The position numbers and the translations under genes are program-made. A stretch of 64,000 nucleotides of DNA from contig NZ_ML701735.1 in NCBI RefSeq assembly GCF_008087345.1, positions 248,001 through 312,000 of the forward strand, written 5' to 3'. The DNA is from Nocardioides caldifontis. Its GTDB lineage: Bacteria > Actinomycetota > Actinomycetes > Propionibacteriales > Nocardioidaceae. Positions 8,013-16,455 of the stretch are shown in pieces (the first letter of the stretch is position 1; every line of letters begins with the position of its first letter). The notes below the pieces were generated by a model. That model saw nothing but the letters and a program-made list of their open reading frames with translations, did not search any database and was not told where the DNA came from.

Positions 8013-8049
8013 TTCGCCTCGTGTCACAAGGATCTACCGAGAGGCCGAC

Positions 8050-9513
8050 ATGTTCCAGGGGACAACGACCCGTGCAGGAACCGAGCGCGCTCTGGTGCCG
8101 TTGCTAGTCATCGCGACGGCACAGCTGATGCTGGTGCTCGACGACTCCATCGTGAACATCGCGTTGCCGAGCATCCAGCGCGAGCTCGGCGTCGACCCAG
8201 TGCACCTGCCCTGGATCGTGAACGCCTACATCCTCGCGTTCGGGGCGCTGCTCCTCCTGGGCGGACGCGTCGGGGACCTGTGGGGCCGCCGCGGCACCCT
8301 CCAGGTTGGACTGGGCCTGTTCGTCCTCGGGTCTCTGGCCGGCGGCCTAGGGCAGAACGCCGAGATGTTGATCGCCGCCCGCGCCGCCCAAGGTGTCGGC
8401 GCAGCGCTCACCGCGCCGAACGCTCTCGCTCTCATCTCCACCACGTTCTCCGAGCGCAAGACCCGCGACTCCGCGCTCGCGCTCTACGGCGCCATGTCTG
8501 GGCTCGGCATTGTGGTCGGGCTGCTCCTCGGCGGCGTGCTGACCGACATCCTCGGGTGGCGGTGGGTGTTCTTCATCAACGTCCCGATCGGGCTGCTCGT
8601 CCTGCTCGGCAGCCGCACGCTGCTGCCCGCCGCACCGCACCGGGGTCAGCTCGGCGTCCTCGGCGGGACTCTCGGAACCGGTGGCATGGTCGCCCTTGTC
8701 TACGCCGTCACCCGGTTCGGGGAGCACGGCTTCACCGACCCCCTCGCGCTCACCCTGCTCGCTGCCGCCGCAGTGCTTCTCACCGCGTTCGTGGCCACCC
8801 AGGCCCGCAGCCGCCACCCGCTGCTGCCCTTGAGTCTGGTCCGCGACCGCAACCGCGGCGGCGCCTACCTGACCATGCTGCTACTGGCCATCGGGCCCAT
8901 GGGCACCTTCTACGTCATCACCCTCCACCTGCAGCAGGTTCAAGGGTTCACCCCGCTGCAGACCGGTGCTGCCTGGCTGCCGTTCGCCATCGGCATCGTC
9001 CTCGGCGCCGGCACCGCGCCCAAGCTGCTGCTTCTGGTCGGACCCCGCTACGTCGCCGCAATGGGCGCCCTGCTCAGCGCCGGCGCAGCGCTGTGGTTCT
9101 CCGCCATCAGCGTGGACACCAGCTATTGGACCCACCTCGCCCCCGCCATGCTGGTCCTCGCGCTCGGGTTCGGCTTCGGCGTCATGGCGCTCACCCAGGC
9201 GGCGGTCTACCACGTCGACCCGGACAAGGCCGGCGTCGCCTCGGCGCTGCTCAACTCCGCCCAGCAGATCGGCGTCGCCCTCGGGCTCGCCGTCCTCGCC
9301 GGGGTCGCTGCCACCGTCACCGCGCAGCCCGAGAACGCCGCCGCCGACCCGACCACCGGGCTCGTCGCCGGCTACAGCACCGCCCTGACCGTGGCCACCG
9401 GACTACTCCTCGCCGCGGCAGCACTGGGGCTCGCCACACTGCGCAGCCGGCCCGCGGACATCGAGGAGCCCCAGCTGGCCGGCACGTCGACGCTGGGAAC
9501 TGCCAGGCGGTGA
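8050..9513 (+). CDS. DHA2-family MFS drug:proton antiporter (EmrB/QacA type)
   Basis: An integral membrane protein of 487 residues with about 14 helices. Near the N-terminus, 'LDDSIVNIALPSIQREL' is the motif D1 of 14-helix exporters, and 'GGRVGDLWGRRGTL' is motif A in the first cytoplasmic loop. The start at ATG 8050 follows GAGAGG. Family members export antiseptics, dyes and antibiotics using the proton gradient; the substrate here is unknown. The operator-like palindrome in its promoter suggests induction by metal or reactive sulfur rather than a TetR-type drug sensor. It stands alone, followed by about 500 bp without an intact gene. Confidence 0.88.
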   Translation: MFQGTTTRAGTERALVPLLVIATAQLMLVLDDSIVNIALPSIQRELGVDPVHLPWIVNAYILAFGALLLLGGRVGDLWGRRGTLQVGLGLFVLGSLAGGLGQNAEMLIAARAAQGVGAALTAPNALALISTTFSERKTRDSALALYGAMSGLGIVVGLLLGGVLTDILGWRWVFFINVPIGLLVLLGSRTLLPAAPHRGQLGVLGGTLGTGGMVALVYAVTRFGEHGFTDPLALTLLAAAAVLLTAFVATQARSRHPLLPLSLVRDRNRGGAYLTMLLLAIGPMGTFYVITLHLQQVQGFTPLQTGAAWLPFAIGIVLGAGTAPKLLLLVGPRYVAAMGALLSAGAALWFSAISVDTSYWTHLAPAMLVLALGFGFGVMALTQAAVYHVDPDKAGVASALLNSAQQIGVALGLAVLAGVAATVTAQPENAAADPTTGLVAGYSTALTVATGLLLAAAALGLATLRSRPADIEEPQLAGTSTLGTARR

Positions 9514-9590
9514 CGGCCGCCCGGGGCTCGCCGGTGGCGGACCGCGGCACCCAGCGCCGATACCGCGCCTGGTCTTCAAGCGTCCGCATC

Positions 9591-9618
9591 TGCCGCAGAT
9601 AGCGTGCGCTGCGGCGCC
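9591..9618. repeat. 28-nt hairpin repeat, copy 1
   Basis: Stem GCCGCAG/CTGCGGC with a 10-nt loop. The unit TGCCGCAGAT...CTGCGGCGCC matches 24 of 28 bases of the copy at 9959-9986 in the same orientation. The two copies bracket a stretch of about 340 bp without an intact gene. Confidence 0.6.
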
Positions 9619-9648
9619 CCGATCTGCCGCTGTCCGCGGTCGTGCGGA

Positions 9649-9875
9649 TCAGTACGAGACGAGGACGACGCACGTCGCGCACACCATGGCAGCCCCCGCG
9701 AGCACCAGGGCGGCGGTGGCCATCGCACGAGTGGGTTGGTCCCGCGCGCGACGAAGCCGAGAATCACAGCAGGTGTGGCAGGTAGGTACGCGAGCAGGGC
9801 CAAGAAGTACGACGGCGCGAGCAGCAGGCTAAGTAGGGCGAAACGCCATTGCGATGAATCCGAGCGGACGGACAC
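9649..9875 (-). pseudogene. Remnant of a small two-helix membrane protein
   Basis: One minus-strand frame (possible GTG at 9875) encodes a hydrophobic stretch containing 'LLLAPSYFLALLAYLP' and then 'VILGFVAR'. A second frame takes over near 9730 with 'RAMATAALVLAGAAMVCATC' and stops at 9649. Together they look like one short protein of about 70 residues with two membrane helices joined by a basic loop, broken by a frameshift. No function is assigned. Together with the flanking hairpins this accounts for 9514-10021, where I see no intact gene. Confidence 0.3.
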
Positions 9876-9958
9876 TCGGCACCGCCTGCGGTGTGGCGAT
9901 GGGGGAGTTCGGTCAGCTCCCTGCACCTGGCGAGGGGGTAGACGCTGGACTCCTGACA

Positions 9959-9986
9959 TGCCGCAGATGCCATGCGCTGCGGCACC
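9959..9986. repeat. 28-nt hairpin repeat, copy 2
   Basis: Stem GCCGCAG/CTGCGGC with loop ATGCCATGCG; it differs from copy 1 at four positions, mostly in the loop. It lies just downstream of the ERCC4 nuclease gene's 3' end (minus strand), where it might also act as a terminator-like stem. Confidence 0.55.
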
Positions 9987-10021
9987 AGAACTGGCGCGGA
10001 AGCCATGCAGACTCGGGGTCC

Positions 10022-10879
10022 TCAGCCCGCGGAGGAGTGACTTACGGAGCCCGTCGCGACGACCTCACCGGTGAGGCTGTCGATCAGCTGGGCGCCGTCT
10101 CCGGCTGCCCGCAAGGCGCGGAGCGCGATGGCGCGACGGTCGAACGACTGCGCCTCCTCGCCGTCGTCCGGTCCGGTGAGGACCCAGCGGCGCGGAGGTC
10201 GCGTCCCGCGGGCACGCCGACCGTGCTCCGGGTCACGGTCGGCGAGCGCGACGTACCCGCCGTGCAGCGCCTCGGCGAGCCGAGCAGCGCGCACCGGGCC
10301 GATGCCGGGGTGGCGACGGAGCCCGTCGGGCCCGGCCGCGGCGACCCCTGCGACGCTGCCGAACGCGGCGAGCAGGCTGCGCGCCATCGTCGTGCTGATG
10401 CCGGGCACGACCGAGAGCATCACCTCGGCCTGCGCGGAAGGGTGACGCGGAGCGCGGCGCGGTCCCTCGTTGCGAACCGTCGGCGCGGCACGCCTGGCCC
10501 GCTTCGCGAGCCGGACGATCCATGCGGCGCTGTCCTCGGCGTCCAGGCTGTGCAGCACCGTGAAGCCGTCCTCGATGAGCCTGCACACCGCGCCCCGCCA
10601 CGCGTCCTCGGCGATCCCGCTCGGCTCACCCTCGAGCACCAGCACCGCCTGGGGGAACGCCGACTGCAACCGCACCGCCTGGTCGAAGAGCCGTCCGTCG
10701 CGGATCGACGCGCCCAGGTCGGTGGGACCCTTGCGCTCCACAGCCAGCCCGGGCCCCAGCACGTAGTCGCCCACCGGCAGGTCGGTCAGACGGACGTCGA
10801 GGCCGGCGGAGGCCAGGGCCTCCGGGATCGCGCTGCCTCGCTCGCGGTGGTCGACCAGCACCGGACCCGTCTCGACCAC
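10022..10879 (-). CDS. ERCC4-domain nuclease with tandem helix-hairpin-helix
   Basis: A protein of 285 residues. The N-terminal 150 residues hold an ERCC4 (XPF/Hef/Mus81-type) nuclease fold with GDY...VERKGPTDL, the conserved GDxxxERKxxxD metal centre. Residues of about 155-215 form two helix-hairpin-helix motifs ('VPGISTTMARSLL' and 'HPGIGPVRAARLAEAL') that bind DNA backbone. The order matches archaeal XPF/Hef nucleases without the helicase. A 60-residue tail of unknown role follows. The enzyme should cut branched or flapped DNA, although the bacterial versions are poorly studied. It is divergent from an acetyltransferase gene, 79 bp away, and is not part of an evident repair operon. Confidence 0.85.
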   Translation of the reverse strand: MVETGPVLVDHRERGSAIPEALASAGLDVRLTDLPVGDYVLGPGLAVERKGPTDLGASIRDGRLFDQAVRLQSAFPQAVLVLEGEPSGIAEDAWRGAVCRLIEDGFTVLHSLDAEDSAAWIVRLAKRARRAAPTVRNEGPRRAPRHPSAQAEVMLSVVPGISTTMARSLLAAFGSVAGVAAAGPDGLRRHPGIGPVRAARLAEALHGGYVALADRDPEHGRRARGTRPPRRWVLTGPDDGEEAQSFDRRAIALRALRAAGDGAQLIDSLTGEVVATGSVSHSSAG

Positions 10880-10958
10880 GCCACCACGCTACCCGCGCAC
10901 CACGGCCCTCCGAGAAATCGTTGGTGGCGACGTGAGGAGCTCACCGAGGATGGACGGC

Positions 10959-11753
10959 ATGGAGCTCCGTGACCAGCTGCTCGCCAGCTACGACGACCAG
11001 CTCCGCACCGAGGCGGAGACCGCCCACGCGGAGGCGGTGACCGTGCACGGTCCGCTGCGTCTGGCGACCTTCCCCGGCGGGCGCGGGCTGATCACCTACC
11101 GGGATCTCGGCGGCGCGGACGCCGTCGAGGTCGAGGAGCTGGTGGCCGCAGCGGTGGCGCACTACGAGGTCGTTCCGGAGGTCGACGAGGTCGAGTGGAA
11201 GACCCGGGCGCACGACGACGCACCGGGGCTGCACGACGCCCTGCTCGGCCACGGCTTCGTCGCGGAGGACCCCGAGTCGATCATGATCGGCGAGGCGGAG
11301 CGGTTGGCGGTGGACGTACCGCTGCCGGACGGCGTGACGCTGCGGCAGGTCACCGAGGGAAGCGACGTCTACGCGGCGTCCGCGATGACCGCGCAGGTCT
11401 TCGGGGACTCCCCCGCCATGGCCGAGACCATGACGAAGGCCATGCTGGGCCGGCTCTCCCTCGACTACGGCATGGAATTGTGGGTCGCCGAGGCGGACGG
11501 CCAGGTCGTCTGCGCCGGGCGGCTCGAGCCGGTCGACGGGACCGACTTCGCGGGCATCTGGGGCGGGTCGACGCGCGAGGACTGGCGCGGCCGCGGGATC
11601 TACCGGGCGCTGACGGCCGCGCGCGCACGATCGGCCCTCCGGATGGGCAAGACCCTCATCCACAGCGACTCCACCGAGTACTCACGCCCGATCCTCGAGC
11701 GGTACGGCCTCGTCAAGGTCTCGACCACCACGCCCTACGTGCGACGCCGCTAG
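10959..11753 (+). CDS. GNAT-family N-acetyltransferase
   Basis: A protein of 264 residues. ATG 10959 is preferred over in-frame ATGs at 10932 and 10950 because GAGGA lies at the right distance only for this one. The acetyl-CoA site is in the C-terminal half: 'EDWRGRGIYRALTAARARSA' is the R/Q-x-x-G-x-G/A loop. The N-terminal 110 residues form a degenerate, possibly second GNAT-like fold. The substrate is unknown. Its TAG overlaps the TAG of the convergent next gene in a shared CTAG (11750-11753). Confidence 0.75.
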   Translation: MELRDQLLASYDDQLRTEAETAHAEAVTVHGPLRLATFPGGRGLITYRDLGGADAVEVEELVAAAVAHYEVVPEVDEVEWKTRAHDDAPGLHDALLGHGFVAEDPESIMIGEAERLAVDVPLPDGVTLRQVTEGSDVYAASAMTAQVFGDSPAMAETMTKAMLGRLSLDYGMELWVAEADGQVVCAGRLEPVDGTDFAGIWGGSTREDWRGRGIYRALTAARARSALRMGKTLIHSDSTEYSRPILERYGLVKVSTTTPYVRRR

Positions 11754-12127
11754 TGCCCGTCGTCCTGCTCGGGCGCGAAGGGCCACTCCTCGAACGCCGA
11801 GCACCGCCCGTCGTCGACGAAGCGCAGCACCCAGAGGTCACGCCAGCGGTCGGTGACGGGCTCCCCGTAGTCGACCGAGACCCGCACGACCGCGGTGTTC
11901 CCGTCGACCGCGACGACCTCGGCGGCCATCACGAATTCCTCGTCGGGGCCGTCGCGCTCGGCGTCCCAGAACGCGGCGATCGCCTCCAGCCCCTCGACCG
12001 GGCGCGCCCACGGGGACGGCAGGTACGTCGCGTCCGTCGTGAACAACCCGTTCAGGTGGTCCGTCCCCGACGAGCGCCACGACCGCTCGTACCGCTCCAC
12101 CCACTGCTCCACTGCCTGAGGGTCCAT
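11750..12127 (-). CDS. SnoaL/NTF2-like protein
   Basis: A protein of 125 residues with an alpha+beta cone fold pattern: an N-terminal helix 'VEQWVERYERSWRSSG', 'LNGLFTTDATYLPSPW', then four strands ending 'LWVLRFVDDGRCSAFEEWPF'. This is the usual size for stand-alone NTF2-like proteins, which serve as small-molecule isomerases, hydrolases or simple binding folds. Nothing here fixes a reaction. The stop codon shares CTAG with the convergent acetyltransferase. The 197 bp upstream contain no convincing gene. Confidence 0.7.
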   Translation of the reverse strand: MDPQAVEQWVERYERSWRSSGTDHLNGLFTTDATYLPSPWARPVEGLEAIAAFWDAERDGPDEEFVMAAEVVAVDGNTAVVRVSVDYGEPVTDRWRDLWVLRFVDDGRCSAFEEWPFAPEQDDGH

Positions 12128-12324
12128 CGAGCCATTCTCACCCGCCTCAGGGACGTGCAGGGCTTTCCTTCACGGTAGGTCTCGACCGGGTACTCCGTGT
12201 GGTAGTACGCCCACGCACCGTGTTCTTGTTGATCACACACAAAATCCCGTGGAACAGCTGGCCTGCTTCCGGCGGAGCCACGGGCATGGCGGGTCGACGA
12301 GGCTGCGGTGCGCACCCAGGCAGG

Positions 12325-12906
12325 CTACGTCGCGGCGTGCAGGGTGGGCCGGTAGGTCAGCACCTGCACGCGGCCGTCCAGCGTGCGCTGGTCGAGCAGC
12401 TCGAGGTCGAAGTCGTCCGCGCCGGCGAACACCGCATCGACACCGGTGCGGCCCGTGACGACCGGGAAGACGGACACCTCGACACGGTCGACGAGCCCCG
12501 CGGCCATCAGCGACCGGTTCAGCGACAGGCTCCCGTGGGAGCGCAGGGGCACGTCCGACTCCTCCTTGAGCCGGGCGACCACCTCGACGGCGTCACCCCT
12601 CTCGAGCGTCGCGTCCGGCCAGTCGAGCGGCTCCTCGAGGATCGACGAGACCACGGTCGCCGGCAGCTCCCGCATCCGCGTCACCCACGCGTCGTGGACC
12701 GACTCCTCCTCGCCGGACGCCAGCAGCCCGGTGAACGCCCGGTAGGTGGTCGCCCCCATCACGAACCGCTGGTCGGGGGTGTACAGCGCCAGCCGGTGGT
12801 CGAGCAGCTCCGGGCCCTGCTTGCCCCAGTACCCCGACCAGTCCGAGCGCGCGGCCCCGAACCCGTCCAGGCTCATGAAGACGTCGAAGGTGTACGTCGC
12901 GGTCAT
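12325..12906 (-). CDS. Dihydrofolate-reductase-like (RibD C-terminal domain) oxidoreductase
   Basis: A protein of 193 residues starting at ATG 12906 behind GAGGAGGACCGGG; an upstream in-frame ATG lacks such a site. 'YTFDVFMSLDGF' at the N-terminus, 'FVMGATTYRAF' and 'HGSLSLNRSLMAAGLVDRVE' follow the pattern of the RibD C-terminal/DHFR-like reductases that bind NADPH. These proteins are common in actinobacteria and mostly of unknown substrate. They should not be taken for the essential folate enzyme FolA. The gene is 76 bp downstream of adenosine deaminase on the same strand. Confidence 0.8.
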   Translation of the reverse strand: MTATYTFDVFMSLDGFGAARSDWSGYWGKQGPELLDHRLALYTPDQRFVMGATTYRAFTGLLASGEEESVHDAWVTRMRELPATVVSSILEEPLDWPDATLERGDAVEVVARLKEESDVPLRSHGSLSLNRSLMAAGLVDRVEVSVFPVVTGRTGVDAVFAGADDFDLELLDQRTLDGRVQVLTYRPTLHAAT

Positions 12907-12982
12907 CCCGGTCCTCCTCGAGGCGGCGGTTGTCGTCATTCCTCATGACGATCCCCCGTCCCGGAACTCATCGAGTGGGCGC

Positions 12983-14065
12983 TCAGCCCCCGAGCGCGGC
13001 GTACGCCGGCTTGATCTGGTGCTCGATGATCTTCAGCCGCTCGTCGAAGGGGAGGAACGCCGACTTCATCGCGTTGACCGTGAACCAGCGGAGGTCGGCC
13101 GCGGTGTAGCCGAACGCGTCGACGAGCTTGCCCATCTCCTGGCTCATCGAGGTGCCGCTCATCAGCCGGTTGTCGGTGTTCACCGTGACCCTGAACCGCA
13201 GCTTCGTGAGCAGCCCGATGGGGTGCTCCTCGATGGACGGCGCCGCCCCGGTCTGCACGTTGGACGACGGGCACATCTCGAGCGGGATCCGCTTGTCGCG
13301 GACGTACTCCGCGAGCCGGCCGAGCACCGGGGTGCCGTCGTTGCCGACGCGCAGGTCGTCGACGATGCGTACGCCGTGGCCGAGCCGGTCGGCGCCGCAC
13401 CACTGGATCGCCTGCCAGATCGACGGCAGCCCGAACCCCTCGCCGGCGTGGATCGTGAAGTGCGCGTTCTCGCGCTGGAGGTACTCGAACGCGTCGAGGT
13501 GGCGGGTGGGCGGGTAGCCCGCTTCGGCGCCCGCGATGTCGAACCCGGCGACGCCGCGGTCGCGGTTGGCGATCATCAGCTCGGCGATCTCGCGCGACCG
13601 CGCCTCGTGGCGCATCGCGGTCAGCAGCTGGCGCACGGTGATCGGGCGGCCGTCGCGGCGGGCCGCCTCCTCGCCCTCGAGGAACCCCTCGCGCACCGCG
13701 TCGACCACCTGCTGCAGCGTCAGCCCGGCCCGCAGGTGCTGCTCGGGGGCGTAGCGCACCTCGGCGTAGACCACGTTGTCCGCGGCCAGGTCCTCGACGC
13801 ACTCCCGCGCCACCCGGCGCAGGTCCTCGGCGCGCTGCATGACCGCCACGGTGTGCTGGAAGGTGTCGAGGTAGCGCTCCAGCGAGCCGGAGTCGGCCGA
13901 GTCGCGGAACCAGCGGCCGAGCCCGTCGACGTCGTACGTCGGCAGCTCGTGGCCGATCTCCCGGGCGACCTCGGCGACCGTGGCCGGCCGGAGCCCTCCG
14001 TCGAGGTGGTCGTGGAGCAGCACCTTGGGGGCCCGCCGTACGTCGGGTCGACTACGTTCAACCAT
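12983..14065 (-). CDS. add: Adenosine deaminase
   Basis: This 360-residue enzyme converts adenosine and deoxyadenosine to inosine and deoxyinosine in purine salvage. The zinc motif LLHDHLDGG is near residue 22, HAGEG is in the middle, HGVRI follows, and NTDNRLMS supplies the late Asp residues. Length and motifs match actinobacterial adenosine deaminases. ATG 14065 was chosen because the family starts shortly before '[11 protein letters not shown]'; an ATG three codons upstream is possible. The gene is divergent from the MaoC gene with only 37 bp between them. Together with DeoA, Cdd and the BMP importer it forms a nucleoside-salvage neighbourhood. Confidence 0.93.
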   Translation of the reverse strand: MVERSRPDVRRAPKVLLHDHLDGGLRPATVAEVAREIGHELPTYDVDGLGRWFRDSADSGSLERYLDTFQHTVAVMQRAEDLRRVARECVEDLAADNVVYAEVRYAPEQHLRAGLTLQQVVDAVREGFLEGEEAARRDGRPITVRQLLTAMRHEARSREIAELMIANRDRGVAGFDIAGAEAGYPPTRHLDAFEYLQRENAHFTIHAGEGFGLPSIWQAIQWCGADRLGHGVRIVDDLRVGNDGTPVLGRLAEYVRDKRIPLEMCPSSNVQTGAAPSIEEHPIGLLTKLRFRVTVNTDNRLMSGTSMSQEMGKLVDAFGYTAADLRWFTVNAMKSAFLPFDERLKIIEHQIKPAYAALGG

Positions 14066-14102
14066 GCAGGTCATGGAACCAGAGCAGGAGGAGGAACGGG
14101 CG

Positions 14103-14558
14103 ATGCGGGTGTTCCGGAGTCTCGAGGAGCTCTCGGCCGCCGTCGGCGTGGAGCTCGGCCCCACCGACTGGGTGACGGTGACGCAGCAGCAGGTCGACAT
14201 GTTCGCCGACGCGACCGGCGACCACCAGTGGATCCACGTCGACCGGGCCCGCGCGGCCGCCGGGCCCTTCGGCGGGACGATCGCGCACGGCTACCTCACT
14301 CTGTCGCTGGTGCCGATGCTGGCCGCGCAGCTGTTCCACCTCGACACCATGGGCGCGAAGCTCAACTACGGCGTCAACAAGGTGCGGTTCCCGCACCCGG
14401 TGCCGGTGGGCTCCCGGATCCGGGCCCGCGCGACGATCGCCGAGGTCACCGACGTGCCGGCGGGCAAGCAGATGGTGACCCGCTACGTCGTCGAGATCGA
14501 GGACGTCGAGAAGCCGGCCTGCGTCGCGGAGACCGTGGTCCTGCTGCTGCCGGCGTAG
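14103..14558 (+). CDS. MaoC-family (R)-enoyl-CoA hydratase/dehydratase
   Basis: A hot-dog-fold protein of 151 residues. The hydratase-2 motif is seen as '[12 protein letters not shown]' with the catalytic Asp and His, followed by '[16 protein letters not shown]'. ATG 14103 follows AGGAGGAGGAACGGG. An in-frame ATG at 14064, five bases after a -10-like TACGTT, could serve a leaderless transcript, but the strong internal ribosome-binding site favours 14103. The enzyme should hydrate trans-2-enoyl-CoA to (R)-3-hydroxyacyl-CoA, as in fatty-acid or polyhydroxyalkanoate metabolism; the partner enzymes are not nearby. Confidence 0.85.
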   Translation: MRVFRSLEELSAAVGVELGPTDWVTVTQQQVDMFADATGDHQWIHVDRARAAAGPFGGTIAHGYLTLSLVPMLAAQLFHLDTMGAKLNYGVNKVRFPHPVPVGSRIRARATIAEVTDVPAGKQMVTRYVVEIEDVEKPACVAETVVLLLPA

Positions 14559-14561
14559 CCC

Positions 14562-15866
14562 TCAGCCGACGCGGCCGAGCACCAGCGGCGCCGGCTCGTG
14601 GCCCTCCCCCACGTCGAACCCGCCCTCGAGCGCGGCGCGGGCCCGCTCGATGCGGCCCGGCTCGTCGGTGTGCAGGGTCAGCAGCGGCTGCCCCTCGGTG
14701 ACGGTGTCGCCCGGCTTGGCGTGCATCTCGACGCCTGCGGCCGCCTGCACGGGCTCGCCCTGCGCGGCGCGCCCCGCCCCGAGCCGCCAGGCGGCGACGC
14801 CGACGGCCATCGCGTCGAGCCGGGTCAGCACCCCGCTCGCCGGGGCCGTGACGACCTCGGTGTGCTTCGCGGTCGGGAGCTCCGCGTCCGGGTCGCCGTT
14901 CTGCGCGGCGACCATCCGCCGCCACACGTCCATCGCGGAGCCGTCGGCCAGCCGGTCGGCGGGGTCCACGTCGTCGCGGCCGGCGCCCGCGAGCATCTCC
15001 CGGGCCAGCGCCAGGGTCAGCTCGACCACGTCGGCCGGGCCCCCGCCGGCGAGCACCTCGACCGACTCCCGCACCTCCAGCGCGTTTCCGGCGGTGAGCC
15101 CGAGCGGCGTGTCCATGTCGGTGAGCAGCGCGACCGTCCGCACCCCCGCGTCGGTGCCGAGCGCGACCATCGTCTCGGCGAGGTCCTGCGCCCGCTCGCG
15201 GGTCTTCATGAACGCACCCGAGCCGACCTTCACGTCGAGCACGAGCGACCCGGTGCCCTCGGCGATCTTCTTGCTCATGATCGACGAGGCGATCAGCGGG
15301 ATCGCCTCGACCGTGCCAGTGACGTCGCGGAGCGCGTAGAGCTTCTTGTCCGCCGGGGCCAGCCCGCTCCCGGCGGCGCAGATCACCGCGCCGACCTCCT
15401 CGAGCTGGGCCATGATCTCGTCGTTGGTGAGCGAGGCGCGCCACCCCGGGATCGACTCGAGCTTGTCGAGCGTGCCCCCGGTGTGCCCCAGGCCGCGTCC
15501 CGACAGCTGCGGCACGGCGACGCCGCAAGCCGCGACGAGCGGCGCCAGCGGCAGCGTGATCTTGTCCCCGACGCCGCCGGTGGAGTGCTTGTCGGCGGTC
15601 GGCCGCGACAGCCCGGAGAAGTCCATCCGCTCCCCCGAGGCGATCATCGCGGCGGTCCAGCGGCTGATCTCGTCGCGGGTCATCCCGTTGAGCAGGATCG
15701 CCATCGCCAGCGCGGACATCTGCTCGTCGGCGACCACGCCCCGCGTGTAGGCGTCCACCACCCAGTCGACCTGGCCGTCCTCCAGCGCGTGGCCGTCGCG
15801 CTTGGCGATGATCACGTCGACGGCGTCGTACGGCTCGGTCCGCTTCTCGGCCTGCTTCTCGCTCAT
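14562..15866 (-). CDS. deoA: Thymidine phosphorylase
   Basis: This 434-residue enzyme splits thymidine or deoxyuridine with phosphate to the base and deoxyribose-1-phosphate. The phosphate loop KHSTGGVGDK, 'LSGRGLGHTGGTLDKLESI', 'SSIMSKKIAEG' and 'LDVKVGSGAFMK' are all present, and the length is standard. It might also accept uridine (pyrimidine-nucleoside phosphorylase). The ATG at 15866 overlaps the stop of cdd (ATGA), so Cdd and DeoA are translationally coupled: cytidine deaminase makes the (deoxy)uridine this enzyme cleaves. The operon is divergent from the BMP nucleoside importer. Confidence 0.93.
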   Translation of the reverse strand: MSEKQAEKRTEPYDAVDVIIAKRDGHALEDGQVDWVVDAYTRGVVADEQMSALAMAILLNGMTRDEISRWTAAMIASGERMDFSGLSRPTADKHSTGGVGDKITLPLAPLVAACGVAVPQLSGRGLGHTGGTLDKLESIPGWRASLTNDEIMAQLEEVGAVICAAGSGLAPADKKLYALRDVTGTVEAIPLIASSIMSKKIAEGTGSLVLDVKVGSGAFMKTRERAQDLAETMVALGTDAGVRTVALLTDMDTPLGLTAGNALEVRESVEVLAGGGPADVVELTLALAREMLAGAGRDDVDPADRLADGSAMDVWRRMVAAQNGDPDAELPTAKHTEVVTAPASGVLTRLDAMAVGVAAWRLGAGRAAQGEPVQAAAGVEMHAKPGDTVTEGQPLLTLHTDEPGRIERARAALEGGFDVGEGHEPAPLVLGRVG

Positions 15867-16273
15867 GCTCCGCTCCCGTGCTCCAGGTCCTCGGGCCCGA
15901 AGGCGTCGGGCAGCACCTCGGTCATCGGCCGTACGCCGCGGACGGTCATGACCTCGAGGGCCGGACCGCCGTTCTCCCACAGCAGCTGACGGCACCGGCC
16001 GCACGGCATGATCACCTCGCCGTCGCCGTTGACGCAGACGAACCTGACCAACCGACCGCCCCCGCTCGCGTGCAGGGCGGAGACCAGCCCGCACTCCGCA
16101 CACAGCGTGACGCCGTAGGCGGCGTTCTCCACGTTGCAGCCGACCACCGTCCGGCCGTCGTCCACGAGGGCCGCCGCCCCCACCCGGTAGCCGGAGTAGG
16201 GCGCGTAGGCGCGCCGCATCACGTCCGTCGCCGCCGCCAGCAGCCGGTCCCAGTCGTCAGTCTGCCCGCTCAT
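15863..16273 (-). CDS. cdd: Cytidine deaminase
   Basis: A zinc enzyme of 136 residues converting cytidine and deoxycytidine to uridine forms. The diagnostic CNVENAAYG is followed by 'CAECGLVSALHA' and the zinc-binding PCGRCRQLLWE. The length matches the small tetrameric class. It overlaps deoA by four bases and is divergent from the BMP lipoprotein gene over 182 bp, a region with a small inverted repeat AGGTT-CC-AACCT (16339-16350) that might be a control site. Import, deamination and phosphorolysis probably form one salvage unit. Confidence 0.95.
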   Translation of the reverse strand: MSGQTDDWDRLLAAATDVMRRAYAPYSGYRVGAAALVDDGRTVVGCNVENAAYGVTLCAECGLVSALHASGGGRLVRFVCVNGDGEVIMPCGRCRQLLWENGGPALEVMTVRGVRPMTEVLPDAFGPEDLEHGSGA

Positions 16274-16455
16274 CGCGGCACACTATGCCCCAACAGTGCC
16301 GGTCGGGACCCTTCTCAGGACCTACGGAGGGACGCCGAAGGTTCCAACCTGATAACCACTGGGGCGGTGCGCTTCCCCGGGGTGGTCCGAACCGGCAGCA
16401 TTCGTCCCGACCGCTCAGCCCCCACCGAACGCGGGGCAAGGACATGGAGGAACTT

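Noticed and set aside
12052-12315. Minus-strand frame with a protein-like stretch 'AWAYYHTEYPVETYREGKP'
   Set aside because: No ribosome-binding site or domain, and it runs into the SnoaL-like gene in another frame. It might be a gene fragment, but nothing supports a call.
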